Assembly: GCF_036346615.1 (NCBI RefSeq)
Contig: NZ_CP107836.1
Location: forward strand, 7,068,001-7,132,000
DNA: 64,000 nucleotides
Source: Streptomyces sp. NBC_00523
GTDB lineage: Bacteria > Actinomycetota > Actinomycetes > Streptomycetales > Streptomycetaceae
Direction of reading: 5' to 3'
Shown: positions 1-7,527 of the stretch, piece by piece
How the letters are laid out: every line of letters starts with the position of its first letter
How positions within the stretch are numbered: position 1 is the stretch's first letter
Program-made: the position numbers and the translations under genes
Notes under the pieces: model-generated
Database searches by the model: none
Told to the model about the DNA's origin: nothing
What the model saw: only the letters and a program-made list of their open reading frames with translations

Positions 1-1
1 C

Positions 2-778
2 CAGGCCGGTGCCGACCATGTGATCCACCGGCTCGGCGGCGAACTCTCCGTAAGGCTGCCGCGCTACGCCGGTGCGATCGGGCAGGCCCGCAAGGAGCTC
101 ACCTGGCTGCCCCGGCTCGCCCCGCACCTCCCGCTCGCCGTCCCCGAGCCCGTCGCGGTGGGGGAGCCGGGCCTCGGATACCCGTGGCCGTGGGCGGTGA
201 CCCGCTGGCTGGACGGCGAGCCCGCCACCGTCGAGGCCCTGGGCGACTCGCGCGGGACCGCCGTGGCGCTCGCCGGATTCCTGACGGCCCTGCGACGCTT
301 CGAGCCCGTACCGCTCACCCCCGACCTCGACCGCACCGCGGACTCGCTGCACGGGCGGGACCCGGCCACGCGCGCGGCGATCGCCGCACTGGACGGTGTG
401 TTCGACGCCGGGCCCATGACGAAGGTGTGGGACGCGGCACTGGACGCGCCCGCCCGGGACCGGCCCCCGGTCTGGGTGCACGGCGACTTCCACACCGGCA
501 ACCTGCTCACCCGCGACGGCCGCCTCAGCGCCGTCATCGACTTCGGCGGGCTCGGGCTCGGCGACCCGGCCTGCGACATGATGATCGCCTACACCCTGCT
601 GTCGGCGGACAGCCGGGCCGCCTTCCGCGCGGCGCTCGGTCCGGACGACGCGACCTGGACACGGGGGCGCGGCTGGGCGCTGGCCACGGGGCTGAACGCC
701 TACACCTTCCACGCCGCCACCGACCCGCGCGTGGCCGCGCAGACGACCCGGCAGATCAACGCGGCTCTCGTCGGCTGA
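2..778 (+). CDS. Aminoglycoside-phosphotransferase-family protein (5' partial)
   Basis: The reading frame is open to the left window edge, so the N-terminus is missing; the GTG at position 20 is probably internal. The product has the protein-kinase-like fold of small-molecule phosphotransferases (APH/choline kinase family). The visible catalytic loop is VHGDFHTGNLL, giving the Asp base and the metal-binding Asn, and the DFG-like metal site is VIDFGGLGLGDP. An early RLP segment matches the nucleotide-binding lobe. The natural substrate cannot be read from sequence; many members in actinomycetes act on unknown small molecules rather than antibiotics. It ends 54 bp before the next gene on the same strand. 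Confidence 0.85.
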   Translation, partial: QAGADHVIHRLGGELSVRLPRYAGAIGQARKELTWLPRLAPHLPLAVPEPVAVGEPGLGYPWPWAVTRWLDGEPATVEALGDSRGTAVALAGFLTALRRFEPVPLTPDLDRTADSLHGRDPATRAAIAALDGVFDAGPMTKVWDAALDAPARDRPPVWVHGDFHTGNLLTRDGRLSAVIDFGGLGLGDPACDMMIAYTLLSADSRAAFRAALGPDDATWTRGRGWALATGLNAYTFHAATDPRVAAQTTRQINAALVG

Positions 779-832
779 ACATCTCCCGGACCCGGTCGAC
801 CACGCGGAACACCGGCAGGCAGACTGGGGGCC

Positions 833-2143
833 GTGACGACACTGAGCAAGGGCGCCAACATGCCGGTGGCCCCGTCCGCCGTCCGGGCCGTGCTGAGCTG
901 GACGGCCGGGCCCGGTGTGCCCGACGTCGACGCCTCCGCGCTGGTGCTGGGCGCGGACGGGCGGGTCCGCTCGGACGGCGACTTCGTCTTCTACAACCAG
1001 CCCCGGCACGCCTCCGGGACCGTCCGCCACCTCGGCAAACAGCCCGGCTCCGACACCCTGGAGGCCGACCTCGCCGCGCTGGGCCCCGAGGTGGAACGGA
1101 TCGCCCTCTGCGCCTCGGTCGACGGCGGCACGTTCGGGCAGGTGCCCGGTCTCCATCTGCGGCTGCTGGGCGCCGGGTCCGGGGCGGAGCTGGCCCGCTT
1201 CGACATGGCGGCCGGCCCGGAGACCGCGTATGTGTGCGGGGAGCTCTACCGGCGGGCCGGCGGATGGAAGTTCCGCGCCGTGGGCCAGGGGTACGCGAGC
1301 GGGCTCGCCGGCCTGGCGACGGACTTCGGCATCAGCGTGGACGAACCGCGTACGGCACCGGCCCCCGCTCCACCGCGCCCCGGCAAGGGCGAGGAGCACC
1401 TGCCGGTCGACATGCGCAAGCGCCTCTCGCTGCGCAAGCAGCAGGTGGCCGTCAGCCTGAGCAAGCACGGCCTGGACCGGCTGACCGCCCGCGTGATCCT
1501 CGTCCTCGACGCCTCCGGATCGATGAGCGCCCTCTACTCGCGCGGCACCGTCGCCGGGGTCACCGAGCGCATGGCGGCCGTCGCGGCTCAGCTGGACGAC
1601 GACGGCGAGATGCAGGCGTGGACCTTCGCCTCGAACCCGGCCCGGCTCCCCGACCTGACCGTCGGTGAACTGCCCGAGTGGCTGCGGCTGCACGTGCGCG
1701 TCGGCCAGGTCAGCCTGTTCGGACGGAAGAAGCCCCAGAGGGGACTGGCCCCCGGCCAGGTCGACATGCGCGCGGTCGGCATCCAGAACGAGGAACAGAA
1801 GGTCATCGCCGAGGTCCGTGCGTATGCACGCGCCAACCCGGTGCCCGCGCCGACGCTCGTCCTCTTCTTCTCCGACGGCGGTGTGTACCGCAACGACGAG
1901 ATCGAGCGCGAGCTGCGCGCGGCGGTGGAGGAACCCGTCTTCTGGCAGTTCATCGGCCTCGGCCGGGGGCAGTACGGAGTGCTGGAGCGGTTCGACACCA
2001 TGCCCGACCGCCGGGTGGACAACGTCGGCTTCTTCGCCGTGGACGACATCGAGCAGCTCTCCGACCAGGAGCTGTACGACCGGCTGCTCTCGGAGTTCCC
2101 GTCCTGGCTGCGGGCGGCCCGGCAGGCCGGCATCCTGCGCTGA
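833..2143 (+). CDS. TerD-domain / von Willebrand factor A protein
   Basis: This 436-residue cytoplasmic protein starts at GTG 833; an ATG at 860 is an alternative. The N-terminal ~170 residues look like a TerD (tellurium/stress) domain, with segments such as DASALVLGADGRVRSDGDFV and FYNQP. A Pro/Ala-rich linker leads into a vWA domain from about residue 210, with a complete MIDAS start (DASGSMS) and a later SDGG loop. TerD and vWA proteins usually act together in ter clusters involved in tellurite or stress responses through Ca2+ or other metals. Here the two are fused and no other ter gene is adjacent, so the role is inferred from family only. Confidence 0.85.
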   Translation: MTTLSKGANMPVAPSAVRAVLSWTAGPGVPDVDASALVLGADGRVRSDGDFVFYNQPRHASGTVRHLGKQPGSDTLEADLAALGPEVERIALCASVDGGTFGQVPGLHLRLLGAGSGAELARFDMAAGPETAYVCGELYRRAGGWKFRAVGQGYASGLAGLATDFGISVDEPRTAPAPAPPRPGKGEEHLPVDMRKRLSLRKQQVAVSLSKHGLDRLTARVILVLDASGSMSALYSRGTVAGVTERMAAVAAQLDDDGEMQAWTFASNPARLPDLTVGELPEWLRLHVRVGQVSLFGRKKPQRGLAPGQVDMRAVGIQNEEQKVIAEVRAYARANPVPAPTLVLFFSDGGVYRNDEIERELRAAVEEPVFWQFIGLGRGQYGVLERFDTMPDRRVDNVGFFAVDDIEQLSDQELYDRLLSEFPSWLRAARQAGILR

Positions 2144-2250
2144 GCCGTACGGGTCATGAGTCGGGGGACGGCCGGGTTACGGCACGTACGGCCGGGAGCC
2201 CCGGGCTTACGGTGGCGGCCGGCCACCCCCGGCTCACGGAAGGCTCGTCC

Positions 2251-2991
2251 ATGAAGATCACGGTCATCGGCGGTACCGGACTGATCGGCTCCCGGCTCGT
2301 GTCGAAGCTGCGCGAGGCCGGGCACACGGCGGAACCCGCCTCCCTGTCGACCGGTGTCGACCTGCTCACCGGCCAGGGCCTCGGCGAAGCGCTCAGCGGC
2401 GCGGAGACGGTCGTCAACGTCACCAACTCGCCCACCTTCGACGCCGCGTCCCCCGACTTCTTCCGTACGACCATGGGAAACCTGCTGACGGCCGGTGAAC
2501 AGGCCGGTGTACGCCACCAGGTCGTGCTGTCCATCGTCGGGGTCGACCGGGTACCCCAACTGGACTACTACCGGGCCAAGACGCTTCAGGAGGAGCTGCT
2601 GCGCAACGGGCCCACCGCGTACTCCATCGTGCGCGCCACGCAGTTCTTCGAGTTCATGGACGCCGTCATGTCGTGGACCTCCGACGAGGACACCGTCCGG
2701 CTCCCCGCCACCCGCCTCCAGCCCATCGCCGCGGCCGACGTGGTCGCCGCCCTCGCGGACACCGCCACCGGCGCGCCGCTCAACGGAACGGTCGACGTGG
2801 CCGGGCCCGACGTCTACCCGCTCGACAAGCTCGGGCGCCTCACCCTGGCCGCCCGGGGCGACCGCCGCACCGTCGTCACGGACGACCGGGCGGGCATGTT
2901 CGCGGCCGTGGAGGGGGACCCGCTGATCGCGGGCCCCGGGGCGCGCATCGCCACGACCTCGTACGACGAATGGCTCGCCGGGACCCGCTGA
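2251..2991 (+). CDS. NAD(P)-binding SDR / NmrA-like oxidoreductase
   Basis: This 246-residue atypical short-chain dehydrogenase starts at ATG 2251, with GGAAGG 8 bp upstream. The N-terminal Rossmann motif is GGTGLIGSRL. A segment around YYRAKTLQEELL supplies the Tyr...Lys pair often seen in extended SDRs, followed by a VRATQFFEF substrate-loop stretch typical of NmrA/NAD(P)H-azoreductase-like proteins. The substrate is unknown. The gene stands alone and is followed immediately by a strong hairpin that separates it from the convergent lysozyme gene. Confidence 0.85.
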   Translation: MKITVIGGTGLIGSRLVSKLREAGHTAEPASLSTGVDLLTGQGLGEALSGAETVVNVTNSPTFDAASPDFFRTTMGNLLTAGEQAGVRHQVVLSIVGVDRVPQLDYYRAKTLQEELLRNGPTAYSIVRATQFFEFMDAVMSWTSDEDTVRLPATRLQPIAAADVVAALADTATGAPLNGTVDVAGPDVYPLDKLGRLTLAARGDRRTVVTDDRAGMFAAVEGDPLIAGPGARIATTSYDEWLAGTR

Positions 2992-2996
2992 GACGG

Positions 2997-3046
2997 GAGG
3001 GCGGCCACACGGTGCGAGCCGGAGCCCGCACCGTGTGGCCGCCCTC
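2997..3046. terminator. Bidirectional hairpin terminator
   Basis: A perfect 20-bp inverted repeat (arms 2997-3016 and 3027-3046, 10-nt loop) sits between two convergent genes, the SDR ending at 2991 and the GH25 lysozyme ending at 3062. It is not followed by a clear T-run, as is common in Streptomyces. Confidence 0.85.
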
Positions 3047-3061
3047 TGTCCGGCCGGTGTC

Positions 3062-3952
3062 TCAGGTGTTGTTGGCCAGAGCCAGCAGCCGGGTGGCGTC
3101 ACCGTTGAACCGGTCGCGGTCCACGGCTCCCGAAATGCCGCCCACCGAACCGGAGTCGGTGTACTGCCAGAACGTCCAGTACGGGAAGCCCTTCGGGATG
3201 GTGGGGCTCGCCGCGCTCGTCCAGTGCGCGGTGAACAGCGGACTGCGCGCCGACATGCCGCTCCAGCCGCCCGTGCACGAGTTCCACCAGCTCGCACTGG
3301 TGTAGATGACGACGTCGCGGCCCGTCTTGGCCTTGTACGTGTTGTAGAAGTCGAGGATCCACGACTGCATGGCGGAAGCCGACTTGCCGTAGCAGCCGCC
3401 CTCCAGGTCGAGCATCCCCGGAAGTGTCAGGTTGTCCCGCGACCACGCGCCGCCGTGGCCTGCGAAGTAGGTGGCCTGGGCCGCTCCGCTGGACAGGTTG
3501 GGACGCGCGAAGTGGTACGCGCCCCGGATCACCTTCGCGTTATAGGCGTTGAGGTAGTTGGCGTTGAAGTTGGGGTCCTTGTACGTGGTGGACTCGGTGG
3601 CCTTGATATAGGCGAACTTGATGCCCGCCGACTTCACCGACGACCAGTTGATCGAGCCCTGGTAGTGCGAGACGTCGATGCCGGGGAGCGTCGTCGCCTG
3701 GATGGAGGCGCTGCTCTCCGGAGTGAGGTCCACGTGCCGGTTGTCCGGGGCGAACGTGTCGCCGTCGGCGAGGTAGCCGGCGCCCATGTACCCGTCGCCG
3801 AGCGGGATGGCCCCACTGGACGACGCGGGCGGCTGCGGCGACGCCGAGGCCGGCACGGCGGTGACGGTGGGCACCGCCACCATGCCGAGGCCGACGGCTC
3901 CGAGGGCCACCAGCTTGCGGAGTGCGGGTCTGCGGCTGCGGATCGATAACAC
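3062..3952 (-). CDS. Secreted GH25 lysozyme (muramidase)
   Basis: This 296-residue secreted peptidoglycan hydrolase starts at GTG 3952 with an AGGAGG ribosome site. A signal peptide follows: an Arg/Lys-rich start, a hydrophobic core, then ASA-S near residue 35. The GH25 domain begins with GIDVSHYQG (Asp near residue 92) and includes LDLEGG (near 181), the acidic pair characteristic of family 25. The domain closes with FWQYTDSG and VDRDRFNG. The second codon is TTA, a rare leucine codon that makes translation depend on the bldA tRNA in Streptomyces, so expression may be tied to development. The expected product cleaves the MurNAc-GlcNAc linkage outside the cell. Confidence 0.93.
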   Translation of the reverse strand: MLSIRSRRPALRKLVALGAVGLGMVAVPTVTAVPASASPQPPASSSGAIPLGDGYMGAGYLADGDTFAPDNRHVDLTPESSASIQATTLPGIDVSHYQGSINWSSVKSAGIKFAYIKATESTTYKDPNFNANYLNAYNAKVIRGAYHFARPNLSSGAAQATYFAGHGGAWSRDNLTLPGMLDLEGGCYGKSASAMQSWILDFYNTYKAKTGRDVVIYTSASWWNSCTGGWSGMSARSPLFTAHWTSAASPTIPKGFPYWTFWQYTDSGSVGGISGAVDRDRFNGDATRLLALANNT

Positions 3953-4202
3953 GGGAGCCTCCTGGGGTGAGCGGCGCGAAGGGGGGTCTACTCGCGTAGC
4001 ATGTGGAGCGGTTCCGAGCGTAGCGGCGGGTCCGGGAGATGGCCTGTCACGGAGTGCGGGAGAGCCGCATTCTTGACGAGGGCACGCCACGAGTGACGCA
4101 TGAACACCACTGCGTCGTAAAGGGTTTCGGATTGGTCTCTGTGGTCCAGTCCAGTGAAGAATCCGCCGAGCTGGGGCGACACCGCCAACCGGGTGAGAAG
4201 TT

Positions 4203-4718
4203 TCACTCCGCTGAAACCCCGGCGTGCGCCCGGCGGTCCGGCAGGCGGACATCAAGGCCCCGCGCCGCGAGCAGTGCGACCGCGATGTACACCGCCTGCT
4301 CGGGGATCCGGAACCACAGCGGTGTCGCCGGATCATCGCCGAGCGGGACGTCCGCCACGGCGGCGTACACATTGGCGGGCAGCATCAGCACCAGGAGCAC
4401 CGCGAGACCCAGCCCGGCCGCGGGCCGTGTCGCCGTTCGTACGAGCCCGGCGGCACCGAGGAGTTCCAGCACCCCTGTCCCGTACACCACCGCATGGGGG
4501 AGCGGGACGAACGGCGGCACCATCGCCGTCAGGTCGTCGTGGCTGGGCATCACACCGCCGCCGTCCGGCACGAAGTGCGCCGCCCCGCTCGCCAGGAACA
4601 GCACCGCCAGACCGTGGATGACGGCGGCCCGCCAGTTCGCGAACCGGCCGACGCCCAGAACACCCAGGAGCCGGAACACCAGCGTCGGTCCGGCGAGAAG
4701 CATGAGGGATTCGAACAT
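4203..4718 (-). CDS. DoxX-like membrane protein
   Basis: This 171-residue integral membrane protein has four predicted hydrophobic segments and a DoxX-like layout, with GTGVLELLGAAGL in the middle. The ATG at 4718 is preceded by GGAGG at good spacing. DoxX-type proteins have been linked to redox and thiol homeostasis, but no catalytic residue can be assigned here. The gene is divergent from the Lrp-type regulator that starts 121 bp away, which suggests but does not prove that the regulator controls it. Confidence 0.75.
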   Translation of the reverse strand: MFESLMLLAGPTLVFRLLGVLGVGRFANWRAAVIHGLAVLFLASGAAHFVPDGGGVMPSHDDLTAMVPPFVPLPHAVVYGTGVLELLGAAGLVRTATRPAAGLGLAVLLVLMLPANVYAAVADVPLGDDPATPLWFRIPEQAVYIAVALLAARGLDVRLPDRRAHAGVSAE

Positions 4719-4838
4719 CAGGTCCTCCGAGAACGGCGATCGGCACGGGCACGACCGCCATGCTTCCCGGCCCCGCCCCGGCCCGGTCCCCAACTGGGCC
4801 CGCGGAGACCGCATTCGACACCGGCCTACACTGCCCGG

Positions 4839-5789
4839 ATGGAATCGGTCACGCTGGACGCACTCGACCTGCGACTCCTGCACGCCCTCCAACTCGACGG
4901 CCGCGCCCCCTTCAGCAGGATCGCGGAAGTGCTCGACGTCTCCGACCGCACCGTCGCCAGGCGCTTCGGCAAACTCCGGGCCGCCGGTATCGCCCGCATC
5001 GCCGGAGTGACCAACAGCCACCGCCTCGGCCACGCCGAATGGCTCGTCCGGCTGCGCGTCCCGCCCGCCCGGAGCACCGCACTCGCCCGCGCGCTGGCCC
5101 ACCGACCCGACACCGCCTGGGTGGCCGTGCTGTCGAGCGGCACCGAGATCGGCTGCGTCTTCCGCGTCGCCGGGGAGGGCCCCGCGCCGCTGGCCGCGCT
5201 CGGCCGCCTGCCGTACGTCAGCCATGTCGAGGCACACCGCGTGCTGCGCCCGGTCATGGAACGGCGATGGTCCGGCCGGAACCTGGCGCTGACCGACGAC
5301 CAGATCGCCGTGCTCACGCCCGAGCCGGCCGCCGACCCCACGCCGGTGGAGCTGACCGACCTCGACCGCCGGCTGCTGCCCGCCCTGGCCGCCGACGGCC
5401 GTGCCGCCTACCCGGACCTGGCCCGGCGGATCGGCTGGTCGGAATCCGCCGTACGCCGACGGCTGCACGAGCTGCGCCGCATGGGCGTGCTCCAGCTCGA
5501 CGTCGAGATCGACTCGGGGCTCTTCGGCTTCTCCGTGCAGTGCATGCTGCGGCTCTCCATCGCGCCCGGCAGGCTCGCCCAGGCGGCCCGCGCCCTGGCG
5601 GAGGACGCCGAAGCGGCCTTCGTCGGCACCATGACGGGCTCCCACAACCTGGTGGCCGTCGCCGTCTGCCGGGACGCCGCGGCCCTCGACACGTATCTCA
5701 CCGAGCGCGTCGGCACGCTCGACGGTGTCGAACGCGCGGAATCCGCGCTGGTCACCGCCTACTTCAAGCGCGCCGCCCCGGAGGGCTGA
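4839..5789 (+). CDS. Lrp/AsnC-family regulator with two tandem modules
   Basis: This 316-residue protein carries two Lrp-type units, where canonical Lrp/AsnC proteins have one (~150 residues). The first helix-turn-helix is ISRIAEVLDVS-like (FSRIAEVLDVSDRTVARR, near residues 25-45). A second lies at about residue 185 (YPDLARRIGWSESAVRRRL). Each is followed by a ligand-sensing alpha/beta (RAM-like) stretch. Such double-unit regulators are common in actinomycetes. The effector is unknown. The gene is divergent from the DoxX gene and convergent with the PAP2 operon, 10 bp beyond its stop. Confidence 0.88.
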   Translation: MESVTLDALDLRLLHALQLDGRAPFSRIAEVLDVSDRTVARRFGKLRAAGIARIAGVTNSHRLGHAEWLVRLRVPPARSTALARALAHRPDTAWVAVLSSGTEIGCVFRVAGEGPAPLAALGRLPYVSHVEAHRVLRPVMERRWSGRNLALTDDQIAVLTPEPAADPTPVELTDLDRRLLPALAADGRAAYPDLARRIGWSESAVRRRLHELRRMGVLQLDVEIDSGLFGFSVQCMLRLSIAPGRLAQAARALAEDAEAAFVGTMTGSHNLVAVAVCRDAAALDTYLTERVGTLDGVERAESALVTAYFKRAAPEG

Positions 5790-5799
5790 GAGCCGCTCC

Positions 5800-6570
5800 T
5801 CAGCGTTCCGGGGCCGTGCCCGTCAGTTCGGGCTCCAGACCCTCCGTCATCTCGCTGCGCCCCAGACCGGATTCGGCGCGCCAGGCCTCGAAGGCCCAGG
5901 CGGTCCACGCCACCACGGCGAGCCCCAGCAGCCAGCCGCCGACCACATCGCTGAACCAGTGGACACCCAGCGCGACCCTGGTGAAGCCGACACCGAGCAC
6001 CGACAGCACCGCCACCGCCCAGCACACCGCCCGGCCGCGCCGGGGCACCAACGGCAGCAGGACGAGCAGCAGCACCGCGAAGGTCGTCGTCGCGGTCATC
6101 GCGTGCCCCGACGGGAACGAGAAGCCCGGAGCCCGCGCCACCGGATCCTCCAACGACGGCCGGGCCCGCTCGACCACCACCTTGACCAGGAGGCCCGTCA
6201 GCCCCCCGGCCACCGCCGTGACGGCGGACCAGGCCGCCAGCCGCCAGGCCCGCCGGTACAGCAGCCAGCCGGTCAGCAGCGCGACCGCGCAGCGCAGCGT
6301 CAACGGGTCCCAGACCCAGTCCGACAGGAAACGCAGCGCACTCGTCCAGGCCGGGTGGTCGAGCGCCGTGCGGTGCAGCCGGCCGGCCGCACCCGAGTCC
6401 AGCGCCCGCAACGGCCGCCAGTGCCCCTCCACGAGGACCAGCACCAGCGCGAACGGCACCGCGGACACCGCCGCGACGGCGGCCGCCCCGAGCAGGCGCA
6501 CCCCGAACGCGCGGTCCGCCGCCCGGCGCCGGTGCTCCCGCAGCAGGCGTGTGGTGGCTCGTACAACCAT
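5800..6570 (-). CDS. PAP2-family membrane phosphatase
   Basis: This 256-residue protein has the three phosphatidic-acid-phosphatase signatures in order: KVVVERARP, PSGHAMT and TRVALGVHWFSDVVGG. Several hydrophobic segments place the active site at the membrane face. The likely substrate is a lipid phosphate or pyrophosphate (phosphatidate, undecaprenyl-PP or similar). Its ATG directly follows the TGA of the upstream YihY gene, so it is the last gene of a three-gene operon whose first gene also has a PAP2 domain. Confidence 0.9.
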   Translation of the reverse strand: MVVRATTRLLREHRRRAADRAFGVRLLGAAAVAAVSAVPFALVLVLVEGHWRPLRALDSGAAGRLHRTALDHPAWTSALRFLSDWVWDPLTLRCAVALLTGWLLYRRAWRLAAWSAVTAVAGGLTGLLVKVVVERARPSLEDPVARAPGFSFPSGHAMTATTTFAVLLLVLLPLVPRRGRAVCWAVAVLSVLGVGFTRVALGVHWFSDVVGGWLLGLAVVAWTAWAFEAWRAESGLGRSEMTEGLEPELTGTAPER

Positions 6571-7527
6571 TCATGCTCCCGGATCATCTTGAATCGGCCC
6601 GGGCCGGCGGGCGCGGGCAGCCTCCAGCTGCGCCGCGAAGGACAGCCCGAGGAACAGGGCTATGGAGGTCAGATACGCCCACAGCAGCAGCGACATGAAG
6701 GCGCTCAGCGGGCCGTAGACCGTGTCGAAGGAGCCGCTGAGGGAGAGGTACTGGCTCAGCAGATAGGTGAGCGCCGTCCACAGCACCAGGTACAGGGCCG
6801 CCCCGAACGCCAGCCAGGTGTAACCGGGCTGGTTGCGGCGCGGAGACCGCCGGAAGATCGCGCTTGCCGACATCAGGGCCAGCAGCAGACCGATCGGCCA
6901 GCGCAGCAGGTCCCAGGTGAACCGGGCCGTGTCACTGAGGTGGTACACCGTCGCGGCGGCCGTGACGAGGTCGCCGCCGACGACCATCAGGATGAACCCG
7001 ATCCCCAGCGGGATGCCCGCCGTCAGCGACATCACCAGGCCCCGGAAGTACTTCTGGTGGAACGGGCGGTCACGCTCGACCCCGTAGATGCGATTGGCCC
7101 CGCGCTCTATCTGGCACATCGCCGTCGTCACGTTGACCAGCGAGAACAGCAGGCCGAACCAGAGCGTGAGCTGAGCGCCCTCACCGGCCCGGCGGCGGCT
7201 GCGGTCGAGCGCGTCGTCCACCACATCGGCGCTCGGCCCCGCCGCGATCCGATGGATCGTCAACTCGGCGAGCCGCCCCACATCCTCGGTGTGCAGCGTG
7301 GCCGAGAGCCCGACGAACGCGATGACCAGCGGTATGACCGCCAGCACCGTCTGCAGCGCCAGCGCCCGCGAGTGGCTGAACCCGTCCGCGTAACGGAAAC
7401 GTACGAACGAGTCACGCACCAGCGGCCAGCGTCCGTAGCGGCGCAGCGAGGCCAGGGCCTCGTCCGCGGTCAGCTCCTCGCCCGCCATGTCACGGGTCTG
7501 CGGGACCCGGGTCGCCGTACCCATCAC
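6571..7527 (-). CDS. YihY/BrkB-family inner membrane protein
   Basis: This 318-residue protein starts at GTG 7527, overlapping the stop of the preceding gene (GTGA). The hydrophobic profile gives about six membrane segments. Family marks include the early SRALALQTVLAVIPLVIAF stretch and the C-terminal YGPLSAFMSLLLWAYLTS stretch. The biochemical role of YihY/BrkB proteins is unsettled; some members were once called ribonuclease BN in error, and others have been proposed to move lipids or lipid-linked material. Its placement between two lipid-phosphate genes fits a lipid-linked role, which is inference. Confidence 0.9.
   Translation of the reverse strand: MMGTATRVPQTRDMAGEELTADEALASLRRYGRWPLVRDSFVRFRYADGFSHSRALALQTVLAVIPLVIAFVGLSATLHTEDVGRLAELTIHRIAAGPSADVVDDALDRSRRRAGEGAQLTLWFGLLFSLVNVTTAMCQIERGANRIYGVERDRPFHQKYFRGLVMSLTAGIPLGIGFILMVVGGDLVTAAATVYHLSDTARFTWDLLRWPIGLLLALMSASAIFRRSPRRNQPGYTWLAFGAALYLVLWTALTYLLSQYLSLSGSFDTVYGPLSAFMSLLLWAYLTSIALFLGLSFAAQLEAARARRPGPIQDDPGA

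Noticed and set aside
3953..4202. Possible c-di-AMP (ydaO) riboswitch upstream of the GH25 lysozyme gene
   Set aside because: Such riboswitches precede some Streptomyces wall hydrolases, but I could not find the conserved core sequences here; the 250 bp show no feature I can name.
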